This document shows positions 18,509 to 27,700 of a DNA stretch of 64,000 nt, piece by piece. Below the pieces are notes generated by a model that saw only the letters and a list, made by a program, of their open reading frames with translations, was not told the DNA's origin and did not search any database. This stretch comes from Flavobacterium cupriresistens (GTDB taxonomy: Bacteria; Bacteroidota; Bacteroidia; Flavobacteriales; Flavobacteriaceae). The DNA is taken from positions 5,518,001-5,582,000 of the forward strand of contig NZ_CP087134.1 in NCBI RefSeq assembly GCF_020911925.1, written 5' to 3'. The stretch's first letter is position 1. Each line of letters begins with the position of its first letter. A program made the translations under genes and the position numbers.

Positions 18509-18889
18509 TCAAATTCTTAAAACTCTCTGAGTAATATAAATAGGATTTGGCTGGCCACAAGATGGGCCTAAAATTTCAAAACGACTATAAGAATTTACAA
18601 CAATTTGACGAGGAAATGTCAAATACAAATCAGCTATTAAGCTATGATTGGTTGCAAAAAATTTATTTGTAAGTCCATTCTTAAGCGTATCATTCCCGAC
18701 ACATTCTTCGTCAAGATCAACATCTGCATCTTCAATTATTGAGCTGCCCTGATCCTGATTGGTGAATTTTACGCGGTGTCTTTTCTCAAGATTGTGGTGA
18801 GAATTTAGATGTGTTTCAGCATTAAGATATTGCCCTCCGCCCAGCAGAAGGAAATTCATGAATACTAAAAATACTACTAACTTTCTCAT
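18509..18889 (-). CDS. Hypothetical exported protein
   Basis: A 126-residue protein starting MRKLVVFLVFMNFLLLGGG, a plausible signal peptide, followed by a polar mature region (about 100 residues) with two Cys (in DEECVG and GPSCGQ) that could form a disulfide in the periplasm. I do not recognise the family. The in-frame upstream extension to a TTG at 18949 would add 20 residues and is less likely. It lies 173 bases upstream of the RND operon on the same strand; no functional link can be shown. Confidence 0.55.
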   Translation of the reverse strand: MRKLVVFLVFMNFLLLGGGQYLNAETHLNSHHNLEKRHRVKFTNQDQGSSIIEDADVDLDEECVGNDTLKNGLTNKFFATNHSLIADLYLTFPRQIVVNSYSRFEILGPSCGQPNPIYITQRVLRI

Positions 18890-19250
18890 TTGAGTGCGAA
18901 TGTAATAAAAGATTGGAATAAAAAAAATAAAATAAGAAAGTCTTAACAAGTGTTGACAAACGAAAACGTTTTCATTTCATTATTTATTTTTTTCACAAAT
19001 AAAAATCGCAATAAATTGAAGAAAAGAATCTAAACAAAACTAATAATCAACTTGTTGCATATTTATTTCTGACCTGTAGATTCATCGTTTATTTAGTTCT
19101 AAAAGGGTTATTTCTCTTAAAAATAAATCCTGTAAGTCAATGCAAAAAAGTATAATGGAGTTTTATATTTTGAAATTATTGCTCGCAAAGACGCGAAGTC
19201 GCAAAGTTTTTTTTCTAGTTTTGTCCCTTTGTCCCTTTGTACCTCTGAGC
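18890..19250. other. Intergenic region with a GAAAACGTTTTC palindrome
   Basis: A 361-base spacer. A perfect 12-bp palindrome GAAAACGTTTTC lies at about 18962-18973, 73 bases upstream of the hypothetical exported protein, and could be an operator. The stretch at 19181-19212 (GCTCGCAAAGACGCGAAGTCGCAAAG) resembles the dispersed GCAAAG repeats elsewhere. No gene seen. Confidence 0.4.
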
Positions 19251-19655
19251 CTAAAAAACAACTTCCATTATTACAAACTCCTGACCTGCTTTACTAAAAC
19301 TTTTAAGAGTATCTCTCATTCCAAATTTTTCGTAGAATGCTTTTTTATGACTTCGGGCGTTGCACCACACCTTTGTAAGTCCTTTTTCTTTGGCCAGTTT
19401 CAGGATATAATTTAACAACTCAGAAGCGATTCCTTTTCCTTGATATTCTTCGAGTGTGGCTAATTTTCGAAACTGCATTTCATCATCGGAAATAAAACAG
19501 GAAACAATCGAAACTAACTTTTCTTCCGTAAAGACTCCAAAATGCAAACCTAAATCATCCTCTGCCAGTTGTACAAATTCAAAAGGCTCGTTTGGCCACA
19601 TTACATCATGACGAATCTTCCAGGTTTGTGACGCTTTTATTTCTCTAATTTCCAT
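19251..19655 (-). CDS. GNAT-family N-acetyltransferase
   Basis: A 134-residue acetyl-CoA-dependent acetyltransferase of unknown substrate. The acetyl-CoA pyrophosphate-binding loop of motif A is visible as LATLEEYQGKGIASELLNYIL (Q-x-x-G-x-A type), and motif B follows as KVWCNARSHKKAFYEKFGM. The length is typical for a single GNAT domain. The protein is leaderless. It stands alone, with a promoterless-looking AT-rich region on both sides. Confidence 0.85.
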   Translation of the reverse strand: MEIREIKASQTWKIRHDVMWPNEPFEFVQLAEDDLGLHFGVFTEEKLVSIVSCFISDDEMQFRKLATLEEYQGKGIASELLNYILKLAKEKGLTKVWCNARSHKKAFYEKFGMRDTLKSFSKAGQEFVIMEVVF

Positions 19656-19836
19656 AGTATACTTGTTTTATTCCATGCTTTCAAATGTAGCGCATTTTAT
19701 AATATCCATTCCAAAATGACAAACCACTTTGTAGCACTATCCCACTCAGGTATAGCCCCAAAATAATTTAAATTTATCATTCAATTCTGGTTAATAATAT
19801 TTAATTTTATCAAATATAAATCGAATAGCTTCAATT

Positions 19837-20400
19837 ATGAAAAACTTCATTTTAGCATTGTTATTATGTATAAGTGTAAATGGTTTTGCACAATTAATAC
19901 AATTTGGACCTCAATTTTCTACTAATATAACTTCTGCCGTTACAGACGATTTTAGTTCAAAAAGTTCCGGAACCGGGATTGGTGTGGCAGGATTTGCGAG
20001 AGTAAATTTATTACTTTTTTATGGTCAGGCCGAATTTGGATATACCCAATCAAAATTTAGTGTTTCTCAAACCGGAATTGGCGAAACGCAATATGAAGTA
20101 GCCGGAACCGATGCTACCTTGATTGCCGGATTCAAAGTTGTCCCTTTAGGAAAACTGGGAAATATTAGACTTTTTGTCGGTTACAATTGGAAAAACTACT
20201 CCAGTATAGATGCCAGCAACAATTTAAACTACATTCCTTTTGAACGCAATAACGGTAGTGTTCTTGGTGGCGTTGGAGTTGATTTATGGAAATTTACACT
20301 GGACTACAGGTATCTGGCCGGTCTGACAGATCTGGATGCTTCTAACAGAGAATTAAAAACAGGAATTTCAAATATTTCATTAGGGTATAAATTTCTATAA
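19837..20400 (+). CDS. Small outer membrane beta-barrel protein
   Basis: A 187-residue exported protein. A signal peptide (MKNFILALLLCISVNGFAQ) is followed by alternating hydrophobic/polar strands rich in Gly and aromatic residues (FARVNLLLFYGQAEFGYTQSKF, GVGVDLWKFTLDYRYLAGL) and the terminal strand ISLGYKFL ends in a hydrophobic residue, as expected for an eight-stranded outer membrane barrel. It resembles the PorT/OmpX-like group of Bacteroidota. No substrate or partner can be inferred. Its stop overlaps the stop of the convergent ACT-domain gene by 6 bases. Confidence 0.8.
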   Translation: MKNFILALLLCISVNGFAQLIQFGPQFSTNITSAVTDDFSSKSSGTGIGVAGFARVNLLLFYGQAEFGYTQSKFSVSQTGIGETQYEVAGTDATLIAGFKVVPLGKLGNIRLFVGYNWKNYSSIDASNNLNYIPFERNNGSVLGGVGVDLWKFTLDYRYLAGLTDLDASNRELKTGISNISLGYKFL

Positions 20401-20793
20401 TCCGTTTGAAAACATACTAAGAACCTCCATCGCTTTTTCTGCTTCTTTTTTGTTGACAAAGATATGGTCGTGATAAAATGCCGCAACGACATTGCAACTA
20501 ATGCCTTTTTGAGAAAGGGCATTAGAAAATGCGGCCGTTAACCCTATCGCCTCCAATGACGAATGGACAGAAAGTGTGATCCAGGACATAATAACGGAAT
20601 ACTCCAACTTTAATTCATCTGCTTTTTCTTTTTTCAGAATTAATGTAATGGCTTCTTTTTCCCTGAATAACATTTCAATATCATTCAAATTTAGAGTGTC
20701 TAATGTTTCAATTTTACAAAAAACAAATTCACCTTCATTAAGTTCGGGTTTCATGCTTTTTAATAGCTTCTGTAAATCTTTTTCTCCGGACAT
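20395..20793 (-). CDS. ACT-domain protein
   Basis: A 132-residue cytoplasmic protein with two ACT-like regulatory halves: residues about 20-75 (GEFVFCKIETLDTLNLNDIEMLFREKEAITLILKK) and 75-130 (WITLSVHSSLEAIGLTAAFSNALSQKGISCNVVAAFYHDHIFV). The second half is a clear ACT motif of the kind that binds amino acids. The family is often annotated only as ACT domain-containing; its ligand is unknown. It lies 32 bases downstream of the esterase gene on the same strand and may be co-transcribed. Confidence 0.8.
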   Translation of the reverse strand: MSGEKDLQKLLKSMKPELNEGEFVFCKIETLDTLNLNDIEMLFREKEAITLILKKEKADELKLEYSVIMSWITLSVHSSLEAIGLTAAFSNALSQKGISCNVVAAFYHDHIFVNKKEAEKAMEVLSMFSNGL

Positions 20794-20825
20794 ATTGAAT
20801 TTTTATTACAATTTTAAAATCTAAA

Positions 20826-22100
20826 TTACTTTAGAAGCCGCTCTAATTTATCTTTTGTCTCCGGAAAATCTTTATCCAGAGTTAGTACTTTCTGATAGTT
20901 GGCCACTGCATTTTTTTTATCTCCGTTCGCTTCATAAAAATCGGCAAGAGAGTCATAGGTATTGGGGCTCTCGGGATAGTTCGTCACATTCATTTTAAAT
21001 AAATAGCCCGCCAGTTCATTGTTTTTGCTTACAAGTGATTGGTAGCCATAGCTATTGACCATAGCTTCGGGCAACGTTACTTTATAACCCAAATGTTTCG
21101 AAACAAGTTCGTAATGTTTTTCAATTTTAGAGAAAACAGCTTTATTGAAATTCATTTGTTCGCCAATCGTAAGTTTCAATTGGTTGAAGGCAAAAATAAA
21201 CCGAAGCCCGTCATAAGTTGCAATTAGCGGAACGGAACCGTGACTGTCGTCTTTATAATATTTATATTGGTAATTTAAATGGGTTTTCTTATCGCCTAAA
21301 AAATCGTTTAAGTCCAGAATAGACCTGATATGTTTTGTCATTACGTTGGTGTCATTTCTAACTTTCACAAGATTCATATTCTCGTCCATAGTATTGGCAA
21401 CCCCTAGGAATAAAGAGGTATTTACTAAATCTTTGGTTCTTAATTTTGCTTCGGTTTCTTTTAAAAAGTTCTGACGATCCCACCACATACTAGGATCTAT
21501 TGCAATATAGGAATTGAATAAAGCGGTATGATTGGTCAAAATATTCATTACGGTCAATCCTCCAAAAGAATGGCCTATTAAAGTTCTGTAAGGTGCGGTA
21601 GGGTATTTTGAGTCGATAAACGGAATTAATTCTTTTTCCAGAAAGGCTGCAAATTTTTCTCCTCCACCCGATTGTTCACTTAAATCTTTGGTGACAAATG
21701 GCGGATCAATATCCGAATGTGTTGGTGTGAGGTCCCTTCCTCTATTGGTATTTGGAATTCCCACTATAATCATTTCGGGGCAGAGTGTATTGCCGTTCAT
21801 TTCGCTTAATTGTTCCATCATTCCAACCACAGAACTAAAATGAACATCACCGTCCAACAAATACAATACGGGATATTTTTGCTTGGAAAAACCAGTCAAC
21901 CGGGTACTTTTTGGAAGATGAATGAGTACTTTTCTGTTTTCGTTTAAAACCTTCGAAAAAACGCTGTCGACAGTTCCAATCTCAATTTTATTGTTTTTCT
22001 GAGCAAATCCAAAACTTGTTATCAGTATCAAAACACCAAAAAATAGTGTTTTTTTAATTTTAACTGTTGCAAAATCCGTGGTTATCATACTTTTATACAT
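20826..22100 (-). CDS. Exported esterase (esterase D/IroE-like) with C-terminal TPR
   Basis: An alpha/beta hydrolase of the putative esterase group (Pfam PF00756 type), 424 residues. The signal peptide ends FGFAQ. The core has RKVLIHLP, YPVLYLLDGDVHF and the nucleophile elbow GHSFGG. The relatives include ferric-siderophore esterases and S-formylglutathione hydrolases. The last ~50 residues (SPNTYDSLADFYEANGDKKNAVANYQKVL) form one or two TPR units, a fusion seen in Bacteroidota. Translation may start at 22100 or at the second Met (22088); the signal peptide works with either. Substrate unknown. Confidence 0.85.
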   Translation of the reverse strand: MYKSMITTDFATVKIKKTLFFGVLILITSFGFAQKNNKIEIGTVDSVFSKVLNENRKVLIHLPKSTRLTGFSKQKYPVLYLLDGDVHFSSVVGMMEQLSEMNGNTLCPEMIIVGIPNTNRGRDLTPTHSDIDPPFVTKDLSEQSGGGEKFAAFLEKELIPFIDSKYPTAPYRTLIGHSFGGLTVMNILTNHTALFNSYIAIDPSMWWDRQNFLKETEAKLRTKDLVNTSLFLGVANTMDENMNLVKVRNDTNVMTKHIRSILDLNDFLGDKKTHLNYQYKYYKDDSHGSVPLIATYDGLRFIFAFNQLKLTIGEQMNFNKAVFSKIEKHYELVSKHLGYKVTLPEAMVNSYGYQSLVSKNNELAGYLFKMNVTNYPESPNTYDSLADFYEANGDKKNAVANYQKVLTLDKDFPETKDKLERLLK

Positions 22101-22159
22101 TTGCTCTAAATTTAGAAAAAAATCACAAAAGTATGTACGATAAAGTATAGTTTTTATAG

Positions 22160-22780
22160 TTATATAACTTTAGTATAATACCGCTCTAAATTATTGAGAC
22201 TAATTTTTTCTACTGCGTTATTATCTTTCCGGGCAATATTAATAAGCTTCAACGTAGTTTCCTCTTCATTTATAGAACATATCCAAATAGTACCATCTGA
22301 CAGGATAATTGCCGAAAATAAAGAATCGTCCGCTTCATTTTCATAAAAAACTAAATCTTCGGATTTCACATATTTTTTAAGTTTTGTCTTTTTATCAAGT
22401 TCATTAAACAAAATACTTTTTTCATTTATTTCAAGTAATTCCGTGACCGTTCTGTTTTCATCTTCTTCTGTTTTAACTGCCCAGGTTGGTTTATTTCCAT
22501 CAAAACGCCAAGTACCAATTATTCTAGCTAATAAATCTTTCCTTAACATACTTTTTAAGACTGTTATCTTTTTCATCGCTTCTTTCCCAACCTCATTTTC
22601 CGGGTATATTTTGCAGGCTATAGAAAACTCATCTAATGCTTTACTTAATTCGGCTTTTTTATAATATGAAATAGCCAAGTCGTATTTGTTTTTTTGAAAG
22701 GATGCTTTTGAAGCGTTCTGAGAAAAAATACTAGATGATACCAATAAAACGATTAGGACAAGATAAGTTTTCATATTCAT
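22160..22780 (-). CDS. Hypothetical exported protein with TPR-like N-terminus
   Basis: About 206 residues. The signal peptide (MNMKTYLVLIVLLVSSSIFSQ) is followed by a TPR-like helix pair (NKYDLAISYYKKAELSKALDEFSIACKIYPENEVG), then a beta-rich region beginning RIIGTWRFDGNKP, reminiscent of lipocalin-like domains. I do not recognise the family. The ATG at 22780 is preferred to the open frame upstream (to 22813) because it begins the signal peptide. It lies 59 bases upstream of the esterase gene on the same strand and may share its transcript. Confidence 0.65.
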   Translation of the reverse strand: MNMKTYLVLIVLLVSSSIFSQNASKASFQKNKYDLAISYYKKAELSKALDEFSIACKIYPENEVGKEAMKKITVLKSMLRKDLLARIIGTWRFDGNKPTWAVKTEEDENRTVTELLEINEKSILFNELDKKTKLKKYVKSEDLVFYENEADDSLFSAIILSDGTIWICSINEEETTLKLINIARKDNNAVEKISLNNLERYYTKVI

Positions 22781-23154
22781 TATGGTAAAATTAATTTCGT
22801 TTGTAAATCGCACAGAAACACAAATTAACAGGAAGTACTTTGCTTCTATTACAAGTTCAAAAGTATTTACTGTCTCGACTTTAGCTAATCCAAAAAAGAC
22901 TTTTAAATAACAGTATAAGTTTTTTAATACTTTTTATTTTACTGACAATATTTACTGTAAGTTAAGTATTATATTTTAATTAACACCTACTCCTTTTTGA
23001 TGCTTTATTATGAATATTTTCGTAAGGAATTAATTTTTCATCAAGATTAAATACAACTTTATGTGAATTAAATATTAAAACATAGACATAAGTCACTACA
23101 TATCAAAACAGTACAAACAACAAATAGTATTTCATCATTCTTCTGCATAAAAAA
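22781..23154. other. Intergenic region, no gene seen
   Basis: About 370 bases of very AT-rich sequence upstream of the TPR-like gene. No ORF or hairpin stands out. Confidence 0.4.
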
Positions 23155-23191
23155 AATGCCCCCGGAAAGTTTTTAACTTCCCGGGGGCAAA
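23155..23191 (-). terminator. Intrinsic terminator after the M1 peptidase gene
   Basis: TGCCCCCGGAAAGT paired with ACTTCCCGGGGGCA (one mismatch), followed on the minus strand by a T-run (complement of the A7 at about 23150). It lies 24 bases past the peptidase stop. Confidence 0.85.
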
Positions 23192-23214
23192 CCCAAAATT
23201 AAGATTCTGTTTTA

Positions 23215-25083
23215 TTAGCTTTTCCAAGCATTATTGTTCGGTGTGGCATCCATAAAAATACCTCCGTCAATCATTACCTGTTTGATTTGTTTTTTGTTTT
23301 TTAAAGCAATCGTAGCTGATTTTTGGTTCTTCTCCCAAATCGCCGGTGTTTGATGTACGGTTTCTTTTGTATCGTCTGTATAAACAATATTCACATCAAA
23401 TGGAATCGCAAAACCTCCTACATTTTCTACCAAAATAGTTTCTGCATTAACACTTTTCACAGCAAGATCAATATGGTTATTGGTAAAAAACCAATTGTTA
23501 AAAAACCAGTTCAGGTTCTTCCCTGAGGCGCTATTCATTGAGTTAAAATAATCCCATGGAATCGGATGCTTTCCGTTCCAATTGTCCATATAAGCGTGTA
23601 ATGATTTTTTGAATAACGCATCTCCAAGCAAATCTTTTAGCGCAATATAAGAAAGTGAAGCCTTCCCATATGAATTATTACCATATCCGGCACCTGAAAG
23701 TTGTGATGACATAGAGATAATCGGCTGATCTTCTTCTGTTGACGGATCGCTTATGTACTGTTTTACTCTGAAATCTTTATAAAATTTATCCGCAGCTTCT
23801 TTACCATGTTCTGCAATTCCGATTAAATATTCAAAAGTAGTAGCCCAACCCTCGTCCATAAAAGCATAACGTGTTTCATTGATTCCCATGTAAAAAGGGA
23901 AATACGTATGAGCGACTTCATGGTCCTGAACCAATTGAGCAAACACAGGATCATTCATTTGTGAATCATTACACATCATTGGATATTCCATGTCTGCAAA
24001 TCCCTGAAAAGCGGTCATTTTAGAAAAAGGATACGGAATTCCCGGCCAGTTGTTTGAAAACCAATCTAATGCATATTGATTGTTTTTTACTGATACGACA
24101 AAATCGGTACCTTTTATATCATAGGCCGCCTGAACACTGGCACGACGGTTTGTTTTTTTGTCTACAACTACACTACTCGCATCCCATAAATAATGGTCGC
24201 TCAAACCGAAACAAACATCAGAGATATTTTTGGCTTCAAATTTCCAGGTATTCCAGTCATTTTGTTTGGTTACGATACCACTTTTCATCTCTTGTTCGTT
24301 GGCAATATGAAGAACCTCATCTGTCACATATGATTTTTTCAGACGAGACGAAAATTCAGGTTGTAAAACCTCATCCGGATTTAGTAAATCTCCTGTTCCA
24401 TACACTACATAATTCTTCGGCGCTTTTACAGAATAGGTATAATCATTAAAATCATTGTAAAATTCCTGACGATCGGTATGAGGCAATCTGTCCCATCTAT
24501 TATAATCATCAAAAACCGTGACTCTCGGATAGCTGTAAGCAACAAAGAATGTCGTATTGTCTATTTGTCCTTCTCTTCCGCTTTCTTTAGACAAAGGGTA
24601 ATTCCAATCGATATTGATTGTTATTTTGCTATGAGGAAGCATCGCTTTTTTCATTTTTACATTTCCAACGGTTCCCCAATTTCTTGCATTCTCATTATAC
24701 ACTTCTCCTTCGATTTTAAGAGAAGTAATGGTTAATCCCGCACTTAAAAAATCTTCACTTACGTCTCCGCCTCGTGGTGAAGATGGCTTATGAAGATTAT
24801 TCACAAATCGGATTGGTAAATTTCTTAATGTATCGTTACTATTGTTTTCGTAAATGATGGTTTCGGTACCGCTGACTACCTTAGTATCAGCGTTAACAGT
24901 CAGTTCTATCGTATACTTTCCATGATTTTGCCAGTATTTTTTTCCCGGTTTCCCATCCATAGAACGAGTACCGTTTTCATAAGCTTCTTTAATATTTCTG
25001 GGCATATAAAGCTTTTGCGAAAAGCCATATTGCGACAGAAACAGAAATCCTAAAAGCAATAATTGAAGCGAATTTTTTCTCAT
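23215..25083 (-). CDS. Secreted M1-family metallopeptidase (aminopeptidase)
   Basis: A 622-residue gluzincin peptidase of the aminopeptidase N type. The zinc site is HEVAH with the third ligand in the downstream helix NETRYAFMDEGWATTFE. The exopeptidase motif that is GxMEN in classical members reads FADMEYPMM here, which retains the M-E core. A signal peptide ends YGFSQ, so it acts in the periplasm or outside the cell. The N-terminal beta domain (about 40-250) and helical C-terminal part match M1 layout, but the protein is shorter than E. coli PepN. Single gene with its own terminator. Confidence 0.9.
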   Translation of the reverse strand: MRKNSLQLLLLGFLFLSQYGFSQKLYMPRNIKEAYENGTRSMDGKPGKKYWQNHGKYTIELTVNADTKVVSGTETIIYENNSNDTLRNLPIRFVNNLHKPSSPRGGDVSEDFLSAGLTITSLKIEGEVYNENARNWGTVGNVKMKKAMLPHSKITINIDWNYPLSKESGREGQIDNTTFFVAYSYPRVTVFDDYNRWDRLPHTDRQEFYNDFNDYTYSVKAPKNYVVYGTGDLLNPDEVLQPEFSSRLKKSYVTDEVLHIANEQEMKSGIVTKQNDWNTWKFEAKNISDVCFGLSDHYLWDASSVVVDKKTNRRASVQAAYDIKGTDFVVSVKNNQYALDWFSNNWPGIPYPFSKMTAFQGFADMEYPMMCNDSQMNDPVFAQLVQDHEVAHTYFPFYMGINETRYAFMDEGWATTFEYLIGIAEHGKEAADKFYKDFRVKQYISDPSTEEDQPIISMSSQLSGAGYGNNSYGKASLSYIALKDLLGDALFKKSLHAYMDNWNGKHPIPWDYFNSMNSASGKNLNWFFNNWFFTNNHIDLAVKSVNAETILVENVGGFAIPFDVNIVYTDDTKETVHQTPAIWEKNQKSATIALKNKKQIKQVMIDGGIFMDATPNNNAWKS

Positions 25084-25229
25084 AAGTGGTTTTGATTTTT
25101 ATTGATTGATTAATTGTCCTATCACATTAGTGGAAGATTTTATGTAAATGTTACATTGAAGCGTAAAGTTATACTTTTTGTATTTTAATTAAGTTAATTC
25201 TTATAATATTTTAATTATTGAATTATAAA

Positions 25230-25264
25230 AAAAACCGCCCTTTTCAAAAAAGAAAAAGACGGCA
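25230..25264 (-). terminator. Probable intrinsic terminator after gapN
   Basis: CCGCCCTTTTC paired with GAAAAAGACGG (imperfect), followed on the minus strand by a long T-run. It lies 28 bases past the gapN stop. Confidence 0.65.
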
Positions 25265-25291
25265 ATCTAAAATTAATATATAACCTTTGAG

Positions 25292-26872
25292 CTACAAAAT
25301 ATAATCGGTATTGATAAAATTCGATTCTTTGCTGTTTAGCAATTCCTGCAAAATTTTATTGTTATAATCAATATCTTTTGAAGCTACAAATGTACGAATG
25401 GAGAAAGAACGCAAGGCATCCGGAATACTTAAAGTACCCACGGCAGAATCTTTGCGTCCTGTAAAAGGAAAGGCATCCGGCCCTCTTTGACAAGAACTGT
25501 TTAAGTTTACTCTGCACACTAAATTGACCAAAGCATCAATAAGCGGTGCCAAAGTTTTAATATCCTTTCCGAATAAACTCACCTGTTGTCCATAATTGGA
25601 TTCGGCCATATCTTTTAATGGTTCTCTGATGTCTTTAAAAGAAATTATCGGAACCACAGGTCCAAATTGTTCTTCATGATACACACGCATTTGTTTGTTT
25701 ACCGGAAATAAAACGGCCGGAAAAATATAATTGTCGGCATGTTTCCCTCCCTTTTCATTCAATATGGCAGCCCCTTTACTTTTTGCATCGTCGATTAATC
25801 CCTGAATATAGGATGGTTTATCCGTTTCGGGAAGCGGGGTCAATGAAACTCCTTTTTCCCACGGATTTCCAAATAGTAAAGCATCCACTTTTTCAGAAAA
25901 ACGTCTGTTAAATTCTTCACTGATCGATTCATGTACATACAATACCTTCAAGGCCGTACAACGCTGACCATTAAAAGACAAACTTCCCACTATACATTCC
26001 TGGATAGCCAAATCTAAATCGGCATCCGGCAAGATAATCGCAGGGTTTTTGGCTTCCAGACCTAAAATCAAACGCAATCTGTTTTTATTTGGATGTTGAT
26101 CTTGTAATGCAATAGCCGATTTACTGTTTCCGATTAGTGCCAGAACATCTACTTTACCGGATTTCATTATCGGTGAAGCTACTTCACGCCCTCTTCCGTA
26201 AACAATATTGATCACGCCCTTTGGAAAACTGCTTCTAAAAGCTTCCAACAATGGCGAAATACACAAAACACCATGTTTAGCCGGTTTGAAAATTACGGCA
26301 TTCCCCATGATCAAAGCGGGGATTAACAAAGAGAAAGTTTCGTTTAACGGATAATTATAAGGTCCAAGACACAGAACAACTCCCAGCGGACCACGACGAA
26401 TCATGGCATTTACGCCTTGCACTTTAGAAAAATGGGAGCTTCTTCCGTTTAGTTCTTTATAACTATCAATGGTATCGTAAATATATTCTACGGTTCGGTC
26501 AAATTCTTTTTGGGAGTCTCCTAAGGATTTTCCGATTTCCCACATTAAAAATTTCACTACTTCTTCTCGTGTAGCCTTCATTTGGGTCACGAAATTTTCC
26601 ATACATTTAATACGATCGGCTACTTTCATCGTAGGCCACAAACCCTGCCCCATATCATATGCGACAGTTGCGGCATCTACTACTTCGTGCGCCTCTTTTT
26701 CTCCCATAAAAGGAATAGATCCTAATAAAGTCGGTGTGTATTTTTCTGTAGAGGAGATTGTGGAAAAAACAGGTGTGGTTTGCCCAGTCCAATGTTTTAA
26801 TTCACCATTTACAAGATACGTATCTTGATTGATAAGGTTTTTAATCTGAAATTCTTCGGGTATTAAACTCAT
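25292..26872 (-). CDS. gapN: NADP-dependent glyceraldehyde-3-phosphate dehydrogenase (non-phosphorylating)
   Basis: GapN oxidises glyceraldehyde 3-phosphate straight to 3-phosphoglycerate, making NADPH and bypassing ATP formation. The 526-residue protein is an aldehyde dehydrogenase with catalytic Cys305 in [12 protein letters not shown] and general base Glu273 in [10 protein letters not shown]. The [20 protein letters not shown] segment near the C-terminus is characteristic of the GapN branch, where Arg residues bind the substrate phosphate. I chose the ATG at 26872; a frame upstream to 26908 adds 12 residues without support. The rhodanese gene ends 76 bases upstream. Confidence 0.88.
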   Translation of the reverse strand: MSLIPEEFQIKNLINQDTYLVNGELKHWTGQTTPVFSTISSTEKYTPTLLGSIPFMGEKEAHEVVDAATVAYDMGQGLWPTMKVADRIKCMENFVTQMKATREEVVKFLMWEIGKSLGDSQKEFDRTVEYIYDTIDSYKELNGRSSHFSKVQGVNAMIRRGPLGVVLCLGPYNYPLNETFSLLIPALIMGNAVIFKPAKHGVLCISPLLEAFRSSFPKGVINIVYGRGREVASPIMKSGKVDVLALIGNSKSAIALQDQHPNKNRLRLILGLEAKNPAIILPDADLDLAIQECIVGSLSFNGQRCTALKVLYVHESISEEFNRRFSEKVDALLFGNPWEKGVSLTPLPETDKPSYIQGLIDDAKSKGAAILNEKGGKHADNYIFPAVLFPVNKQMRVYHEEQFGPVVPIISFKDIREPLKDMAESNYGQQVSLFGKDIKTLAPLIDALVNLVCRVNLNSSCQRGPDAFPFTGRKDSAVGTLSIPDALRSFSIRTFVASKDIDYNNKILQELLNSKESNFINTDYIL

Positions 26873-26948
26873 AATCTTGGTTATTTGTAATTTGGTTATT
26901 AATAGCATTCTAAAAGAAAAAAGAGGCTATTCGGCCTCTTTTTCTTTA

Positions 26949-27257
26949 TTATTGTACAGTATCACCTTCCCAATCCAGGATACCACCAAGTAAATTATAG
27001 GCTTTTTCTATCCCTAATTCATTCATGATCTGACATGCTTTGGCACTTCTGGCTCCGGAACGGCAATACACATAGTAGCTTTTATTTTTATCTAATTCTT
27101 CGATTTCGTAAATAAAACCTTGTCCTTTATTAATGTCAATATTTACAGCATTCTCGATATAGCCGTCATTAAATTCGTCTTCAGTTCTTACGTCAAGTAT
27201 AACTGCATTCTCGTCAGCAGCTAGTTGAGCAACCCAATCTTCTTGTGATAAATTCAT
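26949..27257 (-). CDS. Single-domain rhodanese (sulfurtransferase)
   Basis: A 102-residue rhodanese of the GlpE/PspE size class. The active-site loop YCRSGARS carries the persulfide-forming Cys65, and the N-terminal VILDVRTEDEFNDGYIENAVNI is the CH2A-type start. It transfers sulfane sulfur to acceptors such as cyanide, thiols or cellular carriers. It is leaderless. It is divergent from the Crp/Fnr regulator and close to other sulfur genes (TauE, MBL-rhodanese, YeeE), so a role in sulfide or polysulfide handling is likely. A dyad at 27332-27352 lies upstream. Confidence 0.9.
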   Translation of the reverse strand: MNLSQEDWVAQLAADENAVILDVRTEDEFNDGYIENAVNIDINKGQGFIYEIEELDKNKSYYVYCRSGARSAKACQIMNELGIEKAYNLLGGILDWEGDTVQ

Positions 27258-27700
27258 AATAAATGTGTTTTTTGTAAAATTACGACGTTTCTATTAATTA
27301 AAAACGTGCCAAATGCGATTTCGATTATTATTCTCAGAAAACGTTTTAGAGAAAGGATTATAATCAGTATTTTACAAAAATACTCACTATTTTTAAAAAT
27401 TCAGTCTATAAAATCGATAGAAAATAGGATTTTTTCATTTGCATAAAACAGCTCTTAAAAACAATTTTCTGACAACTAATCCCATTTCAATCTGCTATCT
27501 TTGTAAAAAAATATCGTTTTTAAGTTCTTTTTGACAATAAAAATAAAATTCAAACACATCAAAACATCTGTTTGAAATAATAAAAAAAGAACCAAAAACA
27601 GTTCCTATAGCACTACACTTGACGCTATCTTTTTATACAAAATGAAATGACTTTCATCAGGATAATAAAAACGATATCCCCGGTGTTTAAAAAATAAGAC
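27258..27700. promoter_or_regulatory. Divergent intergenic region with a dyad and a -7 box
   Basis: A 443-base spacer between the rhodanese and Crp/Fnr genes. A 21-bp dyad (TCTCAGAAAACGTTTTAGAGA) with a perfect AAAACGTTTT core lies at 27332-27352, about 75 bases before the rhodanese start, and could be an operator. A rightward -7-type box TATCTTTG lies at 27496-27503. No gene seen. Confidence 0.4.

Noticed and set aside
18890..18949. TTG-initiated extension of the hypothetical exported protein
   Set aside because: Would add a second hydrophobic stretch ahead of a good signal peptide; the internal ATG is more likely.
19140..19415. 91-codon plus-strand frame over the GNAT gene
   Set aside because: It lies opposite the acetyltransferase gene and across a repeat fragment; a shadow frame.
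24054..24449. 131-codon frame on the plus strand within the M1 peptidase
   Set aside because: Opposite-strand shadow of a well-supported gene.
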